Source: Lentibacillus cibarius
GTDB lineage: Bacteria; Bacillota; Bacilli; Bacillales; Amphibacillaceae
Direction: 5' to 3'
Assembly (NCBI RefSeq): GCF_005887555.1
Contig: NZ_VCIA01000001.1
Span: 3,038,001 to 3,102,000, forward strand
DNA: 64,000 bases
Position numbers and translations under genes: made by a program. A model generated the notes under the pieces. It was not told where the DNA came from. It saw only the letters and a program-made list of their open reading frames with translations, and did not search any database. Position 1 is the first letter of the stretch, and each line of letters begins with the position of its first letter. Below, in pieces: positions 9,136 through 17,507 of this stretch.

Positions 9136-10244
9136 GAGGTAACCTCCTCTGAATAAACGGTTAGATCATTAAGGATGGCTTCGTCGATATCTACACCAAG
9201 GCCCGGACGTGTATTCAATTGGATAAACGGCACGTCATAATGCAGGTTGCCAATATCCCGGGAAAATTTGAGCGGTCCGGTGAGCTCGACACTTGTGATC
9301 ATTTTTTTGGAAAAAGCCACATGAAATCCTGCCGCCGAGCCAATGGACGACTCGACCATGGAACCGACTTGGCAGTCCATACCGGCCATTTCAGCCATGG
9401 CTGCTAGTTTGGCAGCCGGATACATGCCGCCGCACTTCATCAGCTTGATATTCACTTTATCAGCAGCCCGTTTGGCAATAATCTCCCGCATCTCCTTAAA
9501 GCCGGTGAGCGCTTCATCCGCCATGATCGGCACTGTCGCCTTGGCTTTCACCTCACGAAGGGCATCGATATCTGACGCTAGAACCGGTTGCTCCAGCCAG
9601 TCCAGGGATACGTTGTTCAAATCATTTAGCGCTTGTAAGGCTGCAGCGGATGACTGCCAGCCCTGATTCACATCGACCCGGATTTTTGCTTGACGGCCGA
9701 CACGATCATGAACCGCTTTGATTCGGTCCACATCATCCTGTCTATCGTAGCCCACTTTCAATTTAAACGATGTATACCCTTTAGCCACATGCTTCTCCGC
9801 CTTGTCGGCCATCATTTCCGGGGTGTCAATGCTGAGCACATGGGTGATCGGAAATCGGTCATGGAAACGGCCGCCAAGCAGGGAATAAGCTGGTACCCCA
9901 AGTGCTTTTCCGGCAATATCGAAGCATGCGATGTCCAGTGCAGCCTTGGCGGTTGGGGCGCCGAGAATCGCCCGGTCCATGATGGTATGCACTCTTTCCT
10001 GGTTGAACGGATTTTCACCAATAAGCAGGGGGGCAAGTGTTTTCGTAATCACCTGGTAAACACTTTCTACCAATTCGCCTGTTACATGTTCATCCGCAAC
10101 ACCTTCTCCATAGCCTGTCCAGCCATCATCTGTTGTCACTTTTACAATGACTGATGGCATCTTATCGTACGAAACGTAACTAATGGTAAACGGTTCGATT
10201 AATGGCAGTTCAATGACAAAAGCTTCAATGGCTGTTATTTTCAT
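9132..10244 (-). CDS. Enolase-superfamily epimerase/racemase (dipeptide epimerase-like)
   Basis: This is a 370-residue member of the mandelate racemase/muconate lactonising branch of the enolase superfamily. The catalytic set is visible: K161-x-K163 in 'FKLKVG', metal ligands D191, E218 and D243, and the second base K267 in 'NIKLMK'. Spacing fits L-Ala-D/L-Glu epimerases. The C-terminal substrate-specificity segment reads 'SVELTGPL' instead of the D-x-D motif that, from memory, binds the dipeptide amino terminus, so a plain dipeptide substrate is doubtful. An AAGGAGA site precedes the ATG. The neighbouring GNAT and amidohydrolase favour an N-acyl amino acid or an acyl-dipeptide as substrate, which is inference. 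Confidence 0.85.
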   Translation of the reverse strand: MKITAIEAFVIELPLIEPFTISYVSYDKMPSVIVKVTTDDGWTGYGEGVADEHVTGELVESVYQVITKTLAPLLIGENPFNQERVHTIMDRAILGAPTAKAALDIACFDIAGKALGVPAYSLLGGRFHDRFPITHVLSIDTPEMMADKAEKHVAKGYTSFKLKVGYDRQDDVDRIKAVHDRVGRQAKIRVDVNQGWQSSAAALQALNDLNNVSLDWLEQPVLASDIDALREVKAKATVPIMADEALTGFKEMREIIAKRAADKVNIKLMKCGGMYPAAKLAAMAEMAGMDCQVGSMVESSIGSAAGFHVAFSKKMITSVELTGPLKFSRDIGNLHYDVPFIQLNTRPGLGVDIDEAILNDLTVYSEEVTS

Positions 10245-10272
10245 AGAAATCTCCTTTTGTAGTTGTTGTTGG

Positions 10273-11703
10273 TTATTGTGCTGATTCTATTTTTCTATTA
10301 GTTTCATTTTGATTGGCATTTTTCATTTTTGCAATCGTAAGCCCGGTAAAGGCATAGAACAGTGCAATCAGCGGAACGGAAAAATTTAAGATAGCGTAGG
10401 GTGCATAGGCAAAAGCATGGACACCTAATGTTCCGTAAATGAATACACCACACGTATTCCAAGGTACAAAAACACTCGTTAAGGTTCCGCCGTCCTCCAG
10501 TGAGCGGGAGAGGGTTTTTGATTGCAATCCCTTTTCCTTGTAAACACTAGCAAACATGCGTGATGGAACGACGATAGAAATATATTGTTCGGAACACGTG
10601 GCATTTGTTAAAAAGCATGCTCCGATGGTTGAAGCGATTAGGGAGCCTGTCCTTTTAACCACCTTCAGCAGCTGATCCATCATCGCCTGTAACATGCCGG
10701 AGTATTCCAGAATACCGCCAAACGTCATGGCGACAATGGTCATCGAAACGGTATACATCATCGACATTAAACCGCCACGATTGAATAATTCAGAAACCAT
10801 TTCATTGGATGTATCGATGGTATATCCGTTTTGCAACACAGCTAACGCATTGGAAATCGTATCTCCTTGTACGATAATTTCAGAAAAGAATCCCATAACC
10901 ACCCCTACAGCTATAGCCGGAATGGCCGGAACCCTTAGGGCCACCAGTAAAATAACGGTCAATGGCACTAACAGGAGGTAGGGAGAAATGACGAAATTGG
11001 CTTGCATATCCGCCATCATCTGACTGATTCCTCCCTTCTCAATCTTTCCGGATCCAAAGTTCCTTCCCAAAAAGAAAAACACAATCAGGGCAATAATCAA
11101 GCCGGGTATTGTCGTGTAAAACATATACTTGATGTGATCGAATAAGTCTGTATTTGTCAGTCCTGAAGCTAGGTTTGTCGTGTCTGAAAGCGGTGACATT
11201 TTATCGCCAAAATAAGAGCCGGAAATAACTGCCCCCGCTACCATTGGTGCAGGAATCCCCATACTCATGCCAATTCCCATGCCGGCCACACCGATTGTCC
11301 CCATTGTCGCCCAGGAACTACCCACGGTCAGCGCTACAAGTCCACAAATAATGATGATTGTTACCAAAAATAGGGAAGGGGAGATGATTTTCAACCCGTA
11401 ATAAATCATTGTCGCAACAATGCCGCCTCCTACCCAGGCACCAATCGTCAAACCAACCATCATGATGATAATCACCGCGGGAAGCGCAAGGCGAATGCCG
11501 CGAAACATCATTTCCTCTATTTCTGTCCATGCATAGCCGTTTTTCCAAGCGACAAGTGCCGCAACAGTTGTTCCGACGATTAACGGAATATGGGGCTCCC
11601 CTTTGAATACAACAATTGTCAGTACCATTGCCGTAATCATGATTGCCAGTGGCAGAACTGCCCACCAAACCGGTATATGTCGTTTCTTAATATCAACACT
11701 CAT
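10273..11703 (-). CDS. NhaC-family Na+/H+ antiporter-like transporter
   Basis: This is a polytopic membrane protein of about 476 residues with roughly 11-12 hydrophobic segments. The 'SGSYFGDKMSPLSDTTNLAS' stretch is characteristic of the NhaC family, which exchanges protons or solutes for sodium. The start at 11703 has a GGGGAGG site 8 bases upstream; a TTG at 11721 is also in frame but lies before that site. It is the first gene of the operon with the epimerase, GNAT and M20 enzyme. Members beside metabolic operons may carry organic substrates, as MleN does for malate and lactate; here the transported compound could be the acylated amino acid. Confidence 0.85.
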   Translation of the reverse strand: MSVDIKKRHIPVWWAVLPLAIMITAMVLTIVVFKGEPHIPLIVGTTVAALVAWKNGYAWTEIEEMMFRGIRLALPAVIIIMMVGLTIGAWVGGGIVATMIYYGLKIISPSLFLVTIIIICGLVALTVGSSWATMGTIGVAGMGIGMSMGIPAPMVAGAVISGSYFGDKMSPLSDTTNLASGLTNTDLFDHIKYMFYTTIPGLIIALIVFFFLGRNFGSGKIEKGGISQMMADMQANFVISPYLLLVPLTVILLVALRVPAIPAIAVGVVMGFFSEIIVQGDTISNALAVLQNGYTIDTSNEMVSELFNRGGLMSMMYTVSMTIVAMTFGGILEYSGMLQAMMDQLLKVVKRTGSLIASTIGACFLTNATCSEQYISIVVPSRMFASVYKEKGLQSKTLSRSLEDGGTLTSVFVPWNTCGVFIYGTLGVHAFAYAPYAILNFSVPLIALFYAFTGLTIAKMKNANQNETNRKIESAQ

Positions 11704-11884
11704 TATGTTGCCCTCCCCCAATATGATGTAATTTTCAGAGATAATATACGAGGTTAATTTTGCAGTAAAAATCGAAAATTGTCAATAAAATTTATTATTG
11801 GAATGGGAAATTGGGTGTGTCGATTGCCTTTATTAATTAAGGGCTAGGCACGGAGACAATGATAGGGGGAAAGATGTCAAACAC

Positions 11885-11913
11885 AAAAAGAGAGCTGAAG
11901 CGCCCTCTTTTTT
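11885..11913 (-). terminator. Terminator of the SDR gene
   Basis: On the minus strand AGAGGGC pairs with GCTCTCT around a short loop and is followed by TTTTT. It lies about 55 bases past the SDR stop. Confidence 0.75.
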
Positions 11914-11966
11914 AGTGTTTTCGTTATTTAGATCAATTTTGACTGCGAATCGTGAAAAACGTCTTG

Positions 11967-12740
11967 TTACTGTTGTAATTTACCTGCCACATATCCACCG
12001 TCAACAGGGATGGTGACACCACTAATTTGTCTGGCCAAGTCAGAACATAAGAACGTCACTGCATTTCCCTGGTCTTCAGGTGTCGACATTTCACCGGCTG
12101 GAAGGGATTCCAAAACGCCATTATATTGTTCGGGTGCTCTTTCCGCCCATTTTTCTATCGCGGGTGTCATTGTTGCACCCGGAGCGATGGAATTAATTCG
12201 AATGCCTTGTTTCCCATATTCCAGGGCGACAGATTTCGTTAATCCAACGATCCCGTGTTTGGATGCGGTATATGGTGTCATATTCGGGGAACCTTCTACT
12301 CCAGCACCGGACGCTGTATTAACGATTGCGCCACCACCAGTTTTCAGCATCGCATTCACTTCATGTTTAATGCTATAGAAAGTCCCATATAACGTAACTT
12401 TTAATGTTTTATCCCAGTCATTTGAATCCAATTCTCCAATTTTCTTTTGACCGGCATTGATACCAGCGTTATTATGGGCAAAATCCAACTTTCCAAAAGC
12501 CGCAACTGTTTCATCGACTAGAGCTTTTACTTGTTCCTCATCACTCACGTCACACTTGAAGAACTTGGCTTCCCCTCCATTTTCCGTTATGATTCTTACC
12601 GTTTCCTTTCCTGCTTCTTCGTCAACATCAGAAACCATTACTTTGGCCCCGGCTTTAGCTAAAGCAACAGCACTTCCTCTGCCAATGCCTGACCCCGATG
12701 CTGTTACTAAACCAGCTTTACCAGTCAGTAGTTGTGTCAT
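11967..12740 (-). CDS. SDR family NAD(P)-dependent oxidoreductase
   Basis: This is a classical short-chain dehydrogenase/reductase of 257 residues. It has the dinucleotide-binding motif 'TASGSGIG' (residues 13-20, a variant of TGxxxGIG), an Asp at the end of strand beta-2 ('SDVDEE') pointing to NAD rather than NADP, the 'NNAG' motif, and the catalytic 'YTASK' pair. The substrate cannot be read from the sequence. An AAGGAG site precedes the ATG at 12740. The gene is flanked by its own terminator and by a divergent coiled-coil gene, so it is probably a single transcription unit. Confidence 0.9.
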   Translation of the reverse strand: MTQLLTGKAGLVTASGSGIGRGSAVALAKAGAKVMVSDVDEEAGKETVRIITENGGEAKFFKCDVSDEEQVKALVDETVAAFGKLDFAHNNAGINAGQKKIGELDSNDWDKTLKVTLYGTFYSIKHEVNAMLKTGGGAIVNTASGAGVEGSPNMTPYTASKHGIVGLTKSVALEYGKQGIRINSIAPGATMTPAIEKWAERAPEQYNGVLESLPAGEMSTPEDQGNAVTFLCSDLARQISGVTIPVDGGYVAGKLQQ

Positions 12741-12920
12741 ATAAACACTCCTTGCGTATTTTGTTAGGCCTCATATTTATTTTACGCTTTACTGTTCTGT
12801 TATCAAAGTTGTTTGCGTGCCAGGCACCAAGAAAGTTGCTTGCGTTTTCCAATAGATTATTTTTGCGGAGTAGTTTATAATGAGGTTAGTAGATTATGAA
12901 GCAAAGGGGAGGGTGTTGGA

Positions 12921-13247
12921 GTGACGAATGAACAAAATGATCAAATCATGCAAGCCATCAAGGAGCTGCATGATCAAATGAATGACGGCTTTGCAAAGGT
13001 AGACAAACGATTTGAAGAAGTGGACAAACGGTTTGAAGAAATAGATAAACGATTTGAAGAAGTAGACAAACGATTTGATCACTTCCGAGCGGAGATGAAT
13101 TCAAGATTTGATGAAGTGGATAAGCGATTTGATGTAATGGATGAAAGGGTAAATAAATTGCAGGACAGTATGAATCTGCTCGCTAGGAAAAACTTCGAAA
13201 ACGAAACCGAAATTTACAGAATTAAAAAGGCAATCGGTCAGCAATGA
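12921..13247 (+). CDS. Heptad-repeat coiled-coil protein
   Basis: This small 108-residue protein starts with GTG at 12921, behind a GGGGAGG site. Residues about 25-75 are built from 7-residue repeats of the type V-D-K-R-F-E-E, encoded by near-identical 21-bp DNA repeats, and the whole protein should form a long amphipathic coiled coil. There is no signal peptide or membrane segment. Similar short proteins are common and uncharacterised in Bacillaceae; I cannot give a function. A clear terminator follows at 13255. Confidence 0.75.
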   Translation: MTNEQNDQIMQAIKELHDQMNDGFAKVDKRFEEVDKRFEEIDKRFEEVDKRFDHFRAEMNSRFDEVDKRFDVMDERVNKLQDSMNLLARKNFENETEIYRIKKAIGQQ

Positions 13248-13254
13248 AATGAAC

Positions 13255-13278
13255 GCAGTCCAAATGGGCTGCTTTTTT
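13255..13278 (+). terminator. Terminator of the coiled-coil gene
   Basis: GCAGTCC at 13255-13261 pairs with GGGCTGC at 13266-13272 (one G-U pair) over a 4-nt loop, followed by six T residues. Confidence 0.85.
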
Positions 13279-13315
13279 GTTTAAAAAGAAAATATACATT
13301 CTGTCAGACTAGAAA

Positions 13316-13348
13316 TAACCACCCTAACCTGGTGAGTGAGGGTGGTTA
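13316..13348 (-). terminator. Hairpin downstream of the Lin0512-family gene
   Basis: A perfect 10-bp inverted repeat (TAACCACCCT at 13316-13325, AGGGTGGTTA at 13339-13348) lies 47 bases past the stop of the minus-strand gene. The following T-tract is short, so termination is likely but not certain. Confidence 0.6.
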
Positions 13349-13394
13349 CAGGATTCATTAGCTGCCTATAGAGGGGTGTAATTTTCTTACCATA

Positions 13395-13754
13395 TTAATA
13401 ACCTACTTCCACCACTGCGTTGACGATATACATAAAGTCATTTTTATCCTGCTGATCCTCCAGATAAATCCCGCTGGTCGTGGCCATACCACCATTCATT
13501 ACTTCCACAGTGACTGTCCCGTACGGAATGAGTGCTTTGATCATTTCTTCATCCAGCTGATCATGGTCTTTAGGAATGGCAAGTTTCACATGGACTTGCA
13601 TATTGTCCAGGCTTTGGTCCGGAAGCATTTTTCGCACACCGGGCATGGAATTATAGTGAATCGCATTGGTTACAGCCCGTTTTGATGCTACGTTAACGTC
13701 CTGACCATGCACGTCAATCCCCATACCTGTTTCAATGAATAGAATGTCTTTCAT
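13395..13754 (-). CDS. Lin0512 family protein
   Basis: This 119-residue cytoplasmic protein matches the Lin0512 family of unknown function, recognisable from 'ETGMGIDVHGQDVNVASKRA' near the N terminus and the C-terminal 'IVNAVVEVGY'. Members are single-domain proteins of about 115-120 residues, so this one is full length. The ATG at 13754 has a GGAGG site. No neighbour suggests a pathway. Confidence 0.85.
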   Translation of the reverse strand: MKDILFIETGMGIDVHGQDVNVASKRAVTNAIHYNSMPGVRKMLPDQSLDNMQVHVKLAIPKDHDQLDEEMIKALIPYGTVTVEVMNGGMATTSGIYLEDQQDKNDFMYIVNAVVEVGY

Positions 13755-13890
13755 GTGATTTTCCTCCTTGCTGTATCGATAGTGTTTGGCGTATTCATTA
13801 AATGATGTGATGTACCACGCTTATAACCAATTGTAGCTGTTCTTGGCTTGTAATGCTAGTGTGTTGATGTATTGGGGATCAGGCACGAGG

Positions 13891-13950
13891 TCGCGCTAGT
13901 TTGGGGCTATGTCGCGCGTCTTTCTCGAATATCGCGCGAGTTTTTCCTAG
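13891..13950. repeat. Short degenerate TCGCGC repeat in a 370-bp gene-free stretch
   Basis: The motif TCGCGC recurs at 13891, 13912 and 13932, a spacing of 20-21 bases, each followed by an AGTTT or TCTTT stretch. It looks like a remnant of a short-period array similar in spacing to the 21-bp array at 5.6 kb. Apart from this and the riboswitch leader, 13755-14128 holds no gene that I can see. Confidence 0.4.
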
Positions 13951-14027
13951 CTGGCGATGCCGATACGGGAAGAAAGTCAATGATGTGATCGGACAAGCCG
14001 GCTGAATGATAATTTACTAGTTTCGTC

Positions 14028-14055
14028 TTGCACATTCCTTATTTTCGGGTATAAT
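14028..14055 (+). promoter_or_regulatory. SigA-type promoter of the preQ1 leader
   Basis: TTGCAC at 14028-14033 and a consensus TATAAT at 14050-14055 are 16 bases apart and sit directly upstream of the riboswitch. Confidence 0.75.
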
Positions 14056-14082
14056 AGAATCGTTTGGAACTTGTGTCCAAAC

Positions 14083-14120
14083 CGTGGTTCGAAACCATCC
14101 CACGATAAAAAACTAAGGAG
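14083..14120 (+). promoter_or_regulatory. PreQ1 class I riboswitch
   Basis: CGTGG at 14083-14088 pairs with CCACG at 14100-14104, closing a 12-nt loop, followed by the diagnostic tail ATAAAAAACTAA. Stem position, loop length and tail match the Bacillus queC-leader aptamer that I remember. The tail runs straight into the AAGGAG ribosome site of the downstream gene (14115-14120), so ligand binding should fold the tail into the pseudoknot and hide the ribosome site, giving translational repression by preQ1. Confidence 0.88.
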
Positions 14121-14128
14121 TGATTTAT

Positions 14129-14620
14129 ATGAATACGAAAACACTAGCTGCCAATGCGCTGGTGGCCGCTGCTTATGTCGCCGTGTCATTGGTCGCCGCC
14201 CCGATTGCCTTCTCGAACATTCAATTTCGCATTCCGGAGATTTTTAACCATCTCGTTGTCTTCAACAAAAAATATTTTTTCGGAATTGTACTGGGTGTCC
14301 TCTTAACCAATTTATTTTCACCAACGGGTGTTTACGATTTGGTCTTTGGCGTCGCGCACTCTGCCGTATCGCTTGGGATTGTCATACTCGTGGGCAAGTT
14401 TATTAAACATACATGGACGCTGCTCGTGATAAACACGATGGTATTTACGTTCAATATGTTTATTATCGCATTCGAGCTTTATCTTGCTCTCGATTTGCCA
14501 TTTTTCTTGACATGGCTGACGACCGCTTTAGGTGAATTAGGCATCATGGCCGTCGGAATGCCGATTATGTATGTACTGAATAAGAAATTGAATTTCCATC
14601 AGCTTATGGGAAAAAATTAA
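14129..14620 (+). CDS. queT: QueT-type queuosine precursor transporter
   Basis: This 163-residue membrane protein of the QueT family is the substrate-binding S component of an ECF-type transporter for queuosine precursors. It has about five hydrophobic segments and the family signature 'IQFRIPEIFNHLVVFNKKY' near the N terminus, with 'NLFSPTGVYDLVFG' in the next helix. The ATG at 14129 is 8 bases from AAGGAG, which belongs to the preQ1 riboswitch just upstream. The riboswitch independently supports the substrate assignment. No ECF module is in the window, so it would share a distant one. Confidence 0.9.
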   Translation: MNTKTLAANALVAAAYVAVSLVAAPIAFSNIQFRIPEIFNHLVVFNKKYFFGIVLGVLLTNLFSPTGVYDLVFGVAHSAVSLGIVILVGKFIKHTWTLLVINTMVFTFNMFIIAFELYLALDLPFFLTWLTTALGELGIMAVGMPIMYVLNKKLNFHQLMGKN

Positions 14621-14640
14621 TGTTGCTATACCATATCGAA

Positions 14641-14682
14641 AAAGTGTCCCAAGGCTACATGCTTTTGGGGCACTTTTTTGTT
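14641..14682 (+). terminator. Terminator of queT
   Basis: AAAGTGTCCCAA at 14641-14652 pairs with TTGGGGCACTTT at 14665-14676 with one G-U pair, followed by a T-run. It starts 21 bases after the queT stop. Confidence 0.85.
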
Positions 14683-14782
14683 ATGCCACCAATGGTAGGT
14701 TCGACCAATCCGAAGTAAAATGAAAGAAAGTGCTTAATTTTACTTCGGTATCTGTGATTGGCCGTTTTGTCTCAACGACCGC

Positions 14783-16210
14783 TCAAAAGAACAGTAATGC
14801 TGCAATCATGGTAACGAACAGACCAATGGAGACGGGGATGAAGCTTTTTCGGACCAAGTCAATAACGGATACTTTTGCAAAGCCAGCAATAGCAATGATT
14901 GGTGACCAGGCAATAAGTGTACCACCGCCTACCCAGATAGCACCGATTTGGCCGATGGAAGCGAGGGTTGTTGGATCCAGTCCTGTTGTTGCGGCCAGTG
15001 CTTCGGAAAGCGAACCGATTAGTGGCAAGGCGGAAAATCCAGAACCGTCAAGACCGGAGACCATCCCTAAAATTAACACGCCCAATGCGGTGAAAAAGGC
15101 GTTATCTGGAATATACGCCTGGCTTTCCTGCACTAAGTCAAATAGGAACGAAGGTGTCGTATCCGGGTCTGTACCGAAAATCTGACCTGCCAGTTCTCCG
15201 CTTCCGATGAAGAAAAAGGCGGCAACAGGGATCACCAGCCCCATGACTTTAAAGGCAAATACGAAACCGTTGACGATATGATCGCTCACTTCCTGCAATG
15301 TTTGTTTGTAGTTGCGGAACAGGGACATGACAATAATTAAGAGAATCGCTGTACCGCCAACAAGGGAAGAACCTGCCCCTTCATCAATAGCCGGTATGAC
15401 ATCAGAGAATGTTGCGATAACGACGTAGGTGACGATGACTAAAAAGATAAATGGAACGAGAAAAGCGAATACGGGACTGTATTTACCCTTTTTAATGTTG
15501 GTGTCATCTTCCCTAATGTTTAAATCATTATCGCCACTATTTTCCCATTCAGTAAGGTTTTGTTTTGCTGGTTTTCTCATAGATTTGCGAACCATGACAT
15601 AAGCAATGCCTAACGAAATCGCCCCGGCAATCAAAGACAAAATGAGTGTCTGCTCCCCGATTGCACCAGCTGCAAGGACACCACTGCCAGAAGCGGTTAA
15701 TTCAGGTGCAACTTTTAAAATGAAATCGGACGACAAAGCCATTCCGTGGCCAGCAAGCGAAATTGCAATCGCCGCTCCGATTGGCGAGAGCCCGGCTTGG
15801 ATAGCTACCGGAATTAACAGTGCACCAATGAGTGGGGCAGCTGGCGCCGGCCAGAAGAATAGGGATAAAAAGTACGTAACGACGACAAGCACCCAATAAG
15901 CTAATGGTCCGTTTTTCATGACCTTTTGGAGCGGCTGAATCATCTGCTCATCCGCGCCAATCGACTGAATCGAGCGCAAAAGAGCCGTCATAACGGCAAT
16001 GATTAAAAAGATGTTGAACAGTTCAGACGCCGCCGTCAAGTTTGCATTGAAAATAGCTTGAATACCGTCCAGGAAAGATCCGGTAAACGACCAAGCAACG
16101 AAAAAACTCATCACTAACGCTGGAACAACAACGTTTTGTCTGAATAACATCGTTAAAATTATGAGCAACGTCCCGACTAAATACAACCAATGTGCCAATG
16201 TTAGTTCCAT
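14783..16210 (-). CDS. Polytopic permease, ion-transporter superfamily type, substrate unknown
   Basis: This is a 475-residue membrane protein with about 12 hydrophobic segments and a hydrophilic central loop (about residues 210-250) containing 'NSGDNDLNIREDD'. The two halves each carry a Gly/Ala/Pro-rich re-entrant-like stretch ('FFWPAPAAPLIGALLIPVA' and 'GLDGSGFSALPLIGSLSEA'), as in GntP/CitM/DcuC-like carriers. I do not recognise the exact family and cannot name a substrate. The start at 16210 has only a moderate GGGG site 13 bases upstream. The gene appears to stand alone. Confidence 0.7.
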   Translation of the reverse strand: MELTLAHWLYLVGTLLIILTMLFRQNVVVPALVMSFFVAWSFTGSFLDGIQAIFNANLTAASELFNIFLIIAVMTALLRSIQSIGADEQMIQPLQKVMKNGPLAYWVLVVVTYFLSLFFWPAPAAPLIGALLIPVAIQAGLSPIGAAIAISLAGHGMALSSDFILKVAPELTASGSGVLAAGAIGEQTLILSLIAGAISLGIAYVMVRKSMRKPAKQNLTEWENSGDNDLNIREDDTNIKKGKYSPVFAFLVPFIFLVIVTYVVIATFSDVIPAIDEGAGSSLVGGTAILLIIVMSLFRNYKQTLQEVSDHIVNGFVFAFKVMGLVIPVAAFFFIGSGELAGQIFGTDPDTTPSFLFDLVQESQAYIPDNAFFTALGVLILGMVSGLDGSGFSALPLIGSLSEALAATTGLDPTTLASIGQIGAIWVGGGTLIAWSPIIAIAGFAKVSVIDLVRKSFIPVSIGLFVTMIAALLFF

Positions 16211-16461
16211 GGTTACCCATTTCCCCTTTACTGAGAACTACGGAAATACATGAATATTTTATGTAGCATTTGGGCGGATGTGATGGTTTTCAAGTGATGG
16301 CCGTTTCAAAAGCATGTTTTTCCAGCTTTGTCCGAAAGAAGGGGGCAAGGCTTTTAGAACGAATCTCTTCATCACGTCCTGCCTTTTTAATGAGGTGCAC
16401 TTTTTTGTATACCCCTTTCGATATAATGAGTCTAGAAAACTTTGAAGGGGGAAGAGAAATA

Positions 16462-17322
16462 ATGAAACGTTTCGCTATCATGGTGTTCATGGTATTGGTG
16501 TTAATTCTGGCGGCTTGTCAAGCAGAGGGTACTGACAATGAAGCTGGCAGTCAGGAACCGGATGCTGCTGAAGCAGAAGAAAGCAGCGATGGTGGGGTAT
16601 CCGCCACGAAAGGTACGATTAAGCAAGCGGAATTTGATAAAGTATTTTCTGATCCAAAAGCGTACAAAGGCTATGAAGTGACGTTCACGGGAAAGGTATT
16701 TGTCCAGCCGGAGCGCGATAACGATGGAACCTATTTACAAGTGTTCGCTGATCCGGAAAACGCGGAGCAAAACGTCATTGTCGGTGTGGAGGACCCAGAC
16801 TTGGATGTATCCAGCGAAGATTATATTCGTGTATCAGGGGTAATCCGGGATGAGTTTACTGGCGAAAATGCCTTTGGTGCCGAATTAAAGGCCCTGGTTG
16901 TGGGTGCAGATACGGTGGAAGTCGTGGATTATGTAACCGCCGTCTCTCCAGCGATGGAGACCATACAGGTCGATCAAAGCCAGGACCAGCACGGGTATGT
17001 CATGCATGTGGATAAAGTTGAGATTGCCGACAATATGACCCGCGTCTATGTGAAAATCACGAACAACACAGATAAGGAGATTTCTTTTTACAGTTTTAAT
17101 TCCAGATTATTAATTGGCAACAAACAACTGGAGGAAGAGCAGGTCTATGATAGTGGTCTACCGGAAGTGCAATCCAGTATCCTGCCAGGTATGGAAACAG
17201 AAGGAGTGATCACGTTCCCGGCGGTTGATCCATCGACGGAAACGATGACCTTTCATGCCGAGGGGTCCTCAGAAAATTATGATCTTAATTTCAAACCATT
17301 TACCTTTGATATCGGGAAGTAG
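16462..17322 (+). CDS. Lipoprotein with OB-fold-like and DUF4352-like domains
   Basis: The true start is the ATG at 16462 behind GGGGGAAG; the frame is open further upstream but lacks a ribosome site. The 286-residue product has a signal peptide ending in lipobox L-A-A-C (Cys at about residue 19), then an acidic low-complexity linker. Residues about 55-145 ('KGYEVTFTGKVF', 'YIRVSGVIRDEF') look like an OB-fold of the tRNA_anti-like type. Residues about 170-280 ('MTRVYVKITNNTDKEISFYS') resemble the DUF4352 immunoglobulin-like domain found in Bacillus lipoproteins. It should be anchored on the outer face of the membrane; its function is unknown. Confidence 0.8.
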   Translation: MKRFAIMVFMVLVLILAACQAEGTDNEAGSQEPDAAEAEESSDGGVSATKGTIKQAEFDKVFSDPKAYKGYEVTFTGKVFVQPERDNDGTYLQVFADPENAEQNVIVGVEDPDLDVSSEDYIRVSGVIRDEFTGENAFGAELKALVVGADTVEVVDYVTAVSPAMETIQVDQSQDQHGYVMHVDKVEIADNMTRVYVKITNNTDKEISFYSFNSRLLIGNKQLEEEQVYDSGLPEVQSSILPGMETEGVITFPAVDPSTETMTFHAEGSSENYDLNFKPFTFDIGK

Positions 17323-17326
17323 ACAT

Positions 17327-17350
17327 AGCCGGGGGATGCTTTCTCCCGGT
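17327..17350 (+). terminator. Hairpin after the lipoprotein gene
   Basis: GCCGGGGGA pairs imperfectly with TCTCCCGGT (17342-17350). The T-tract is poor, so termination efficiency is uncertain. Confidence 0.5.
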
Positions 17351-17507
17351 TATTGGGTTAACGAAAAAAGATTCAGTTACCTAAGTAGGTCTTTTTAATC
17401 CCCTCAATCTTGACATCCGCACAAGCAACTCGTCCGTTGTTTAAATATGATAATGTATCAGCACGCTTTTATATGCTCGAAAAGTGCAAAGAAAGGGGGA
17501 GTTCAAG

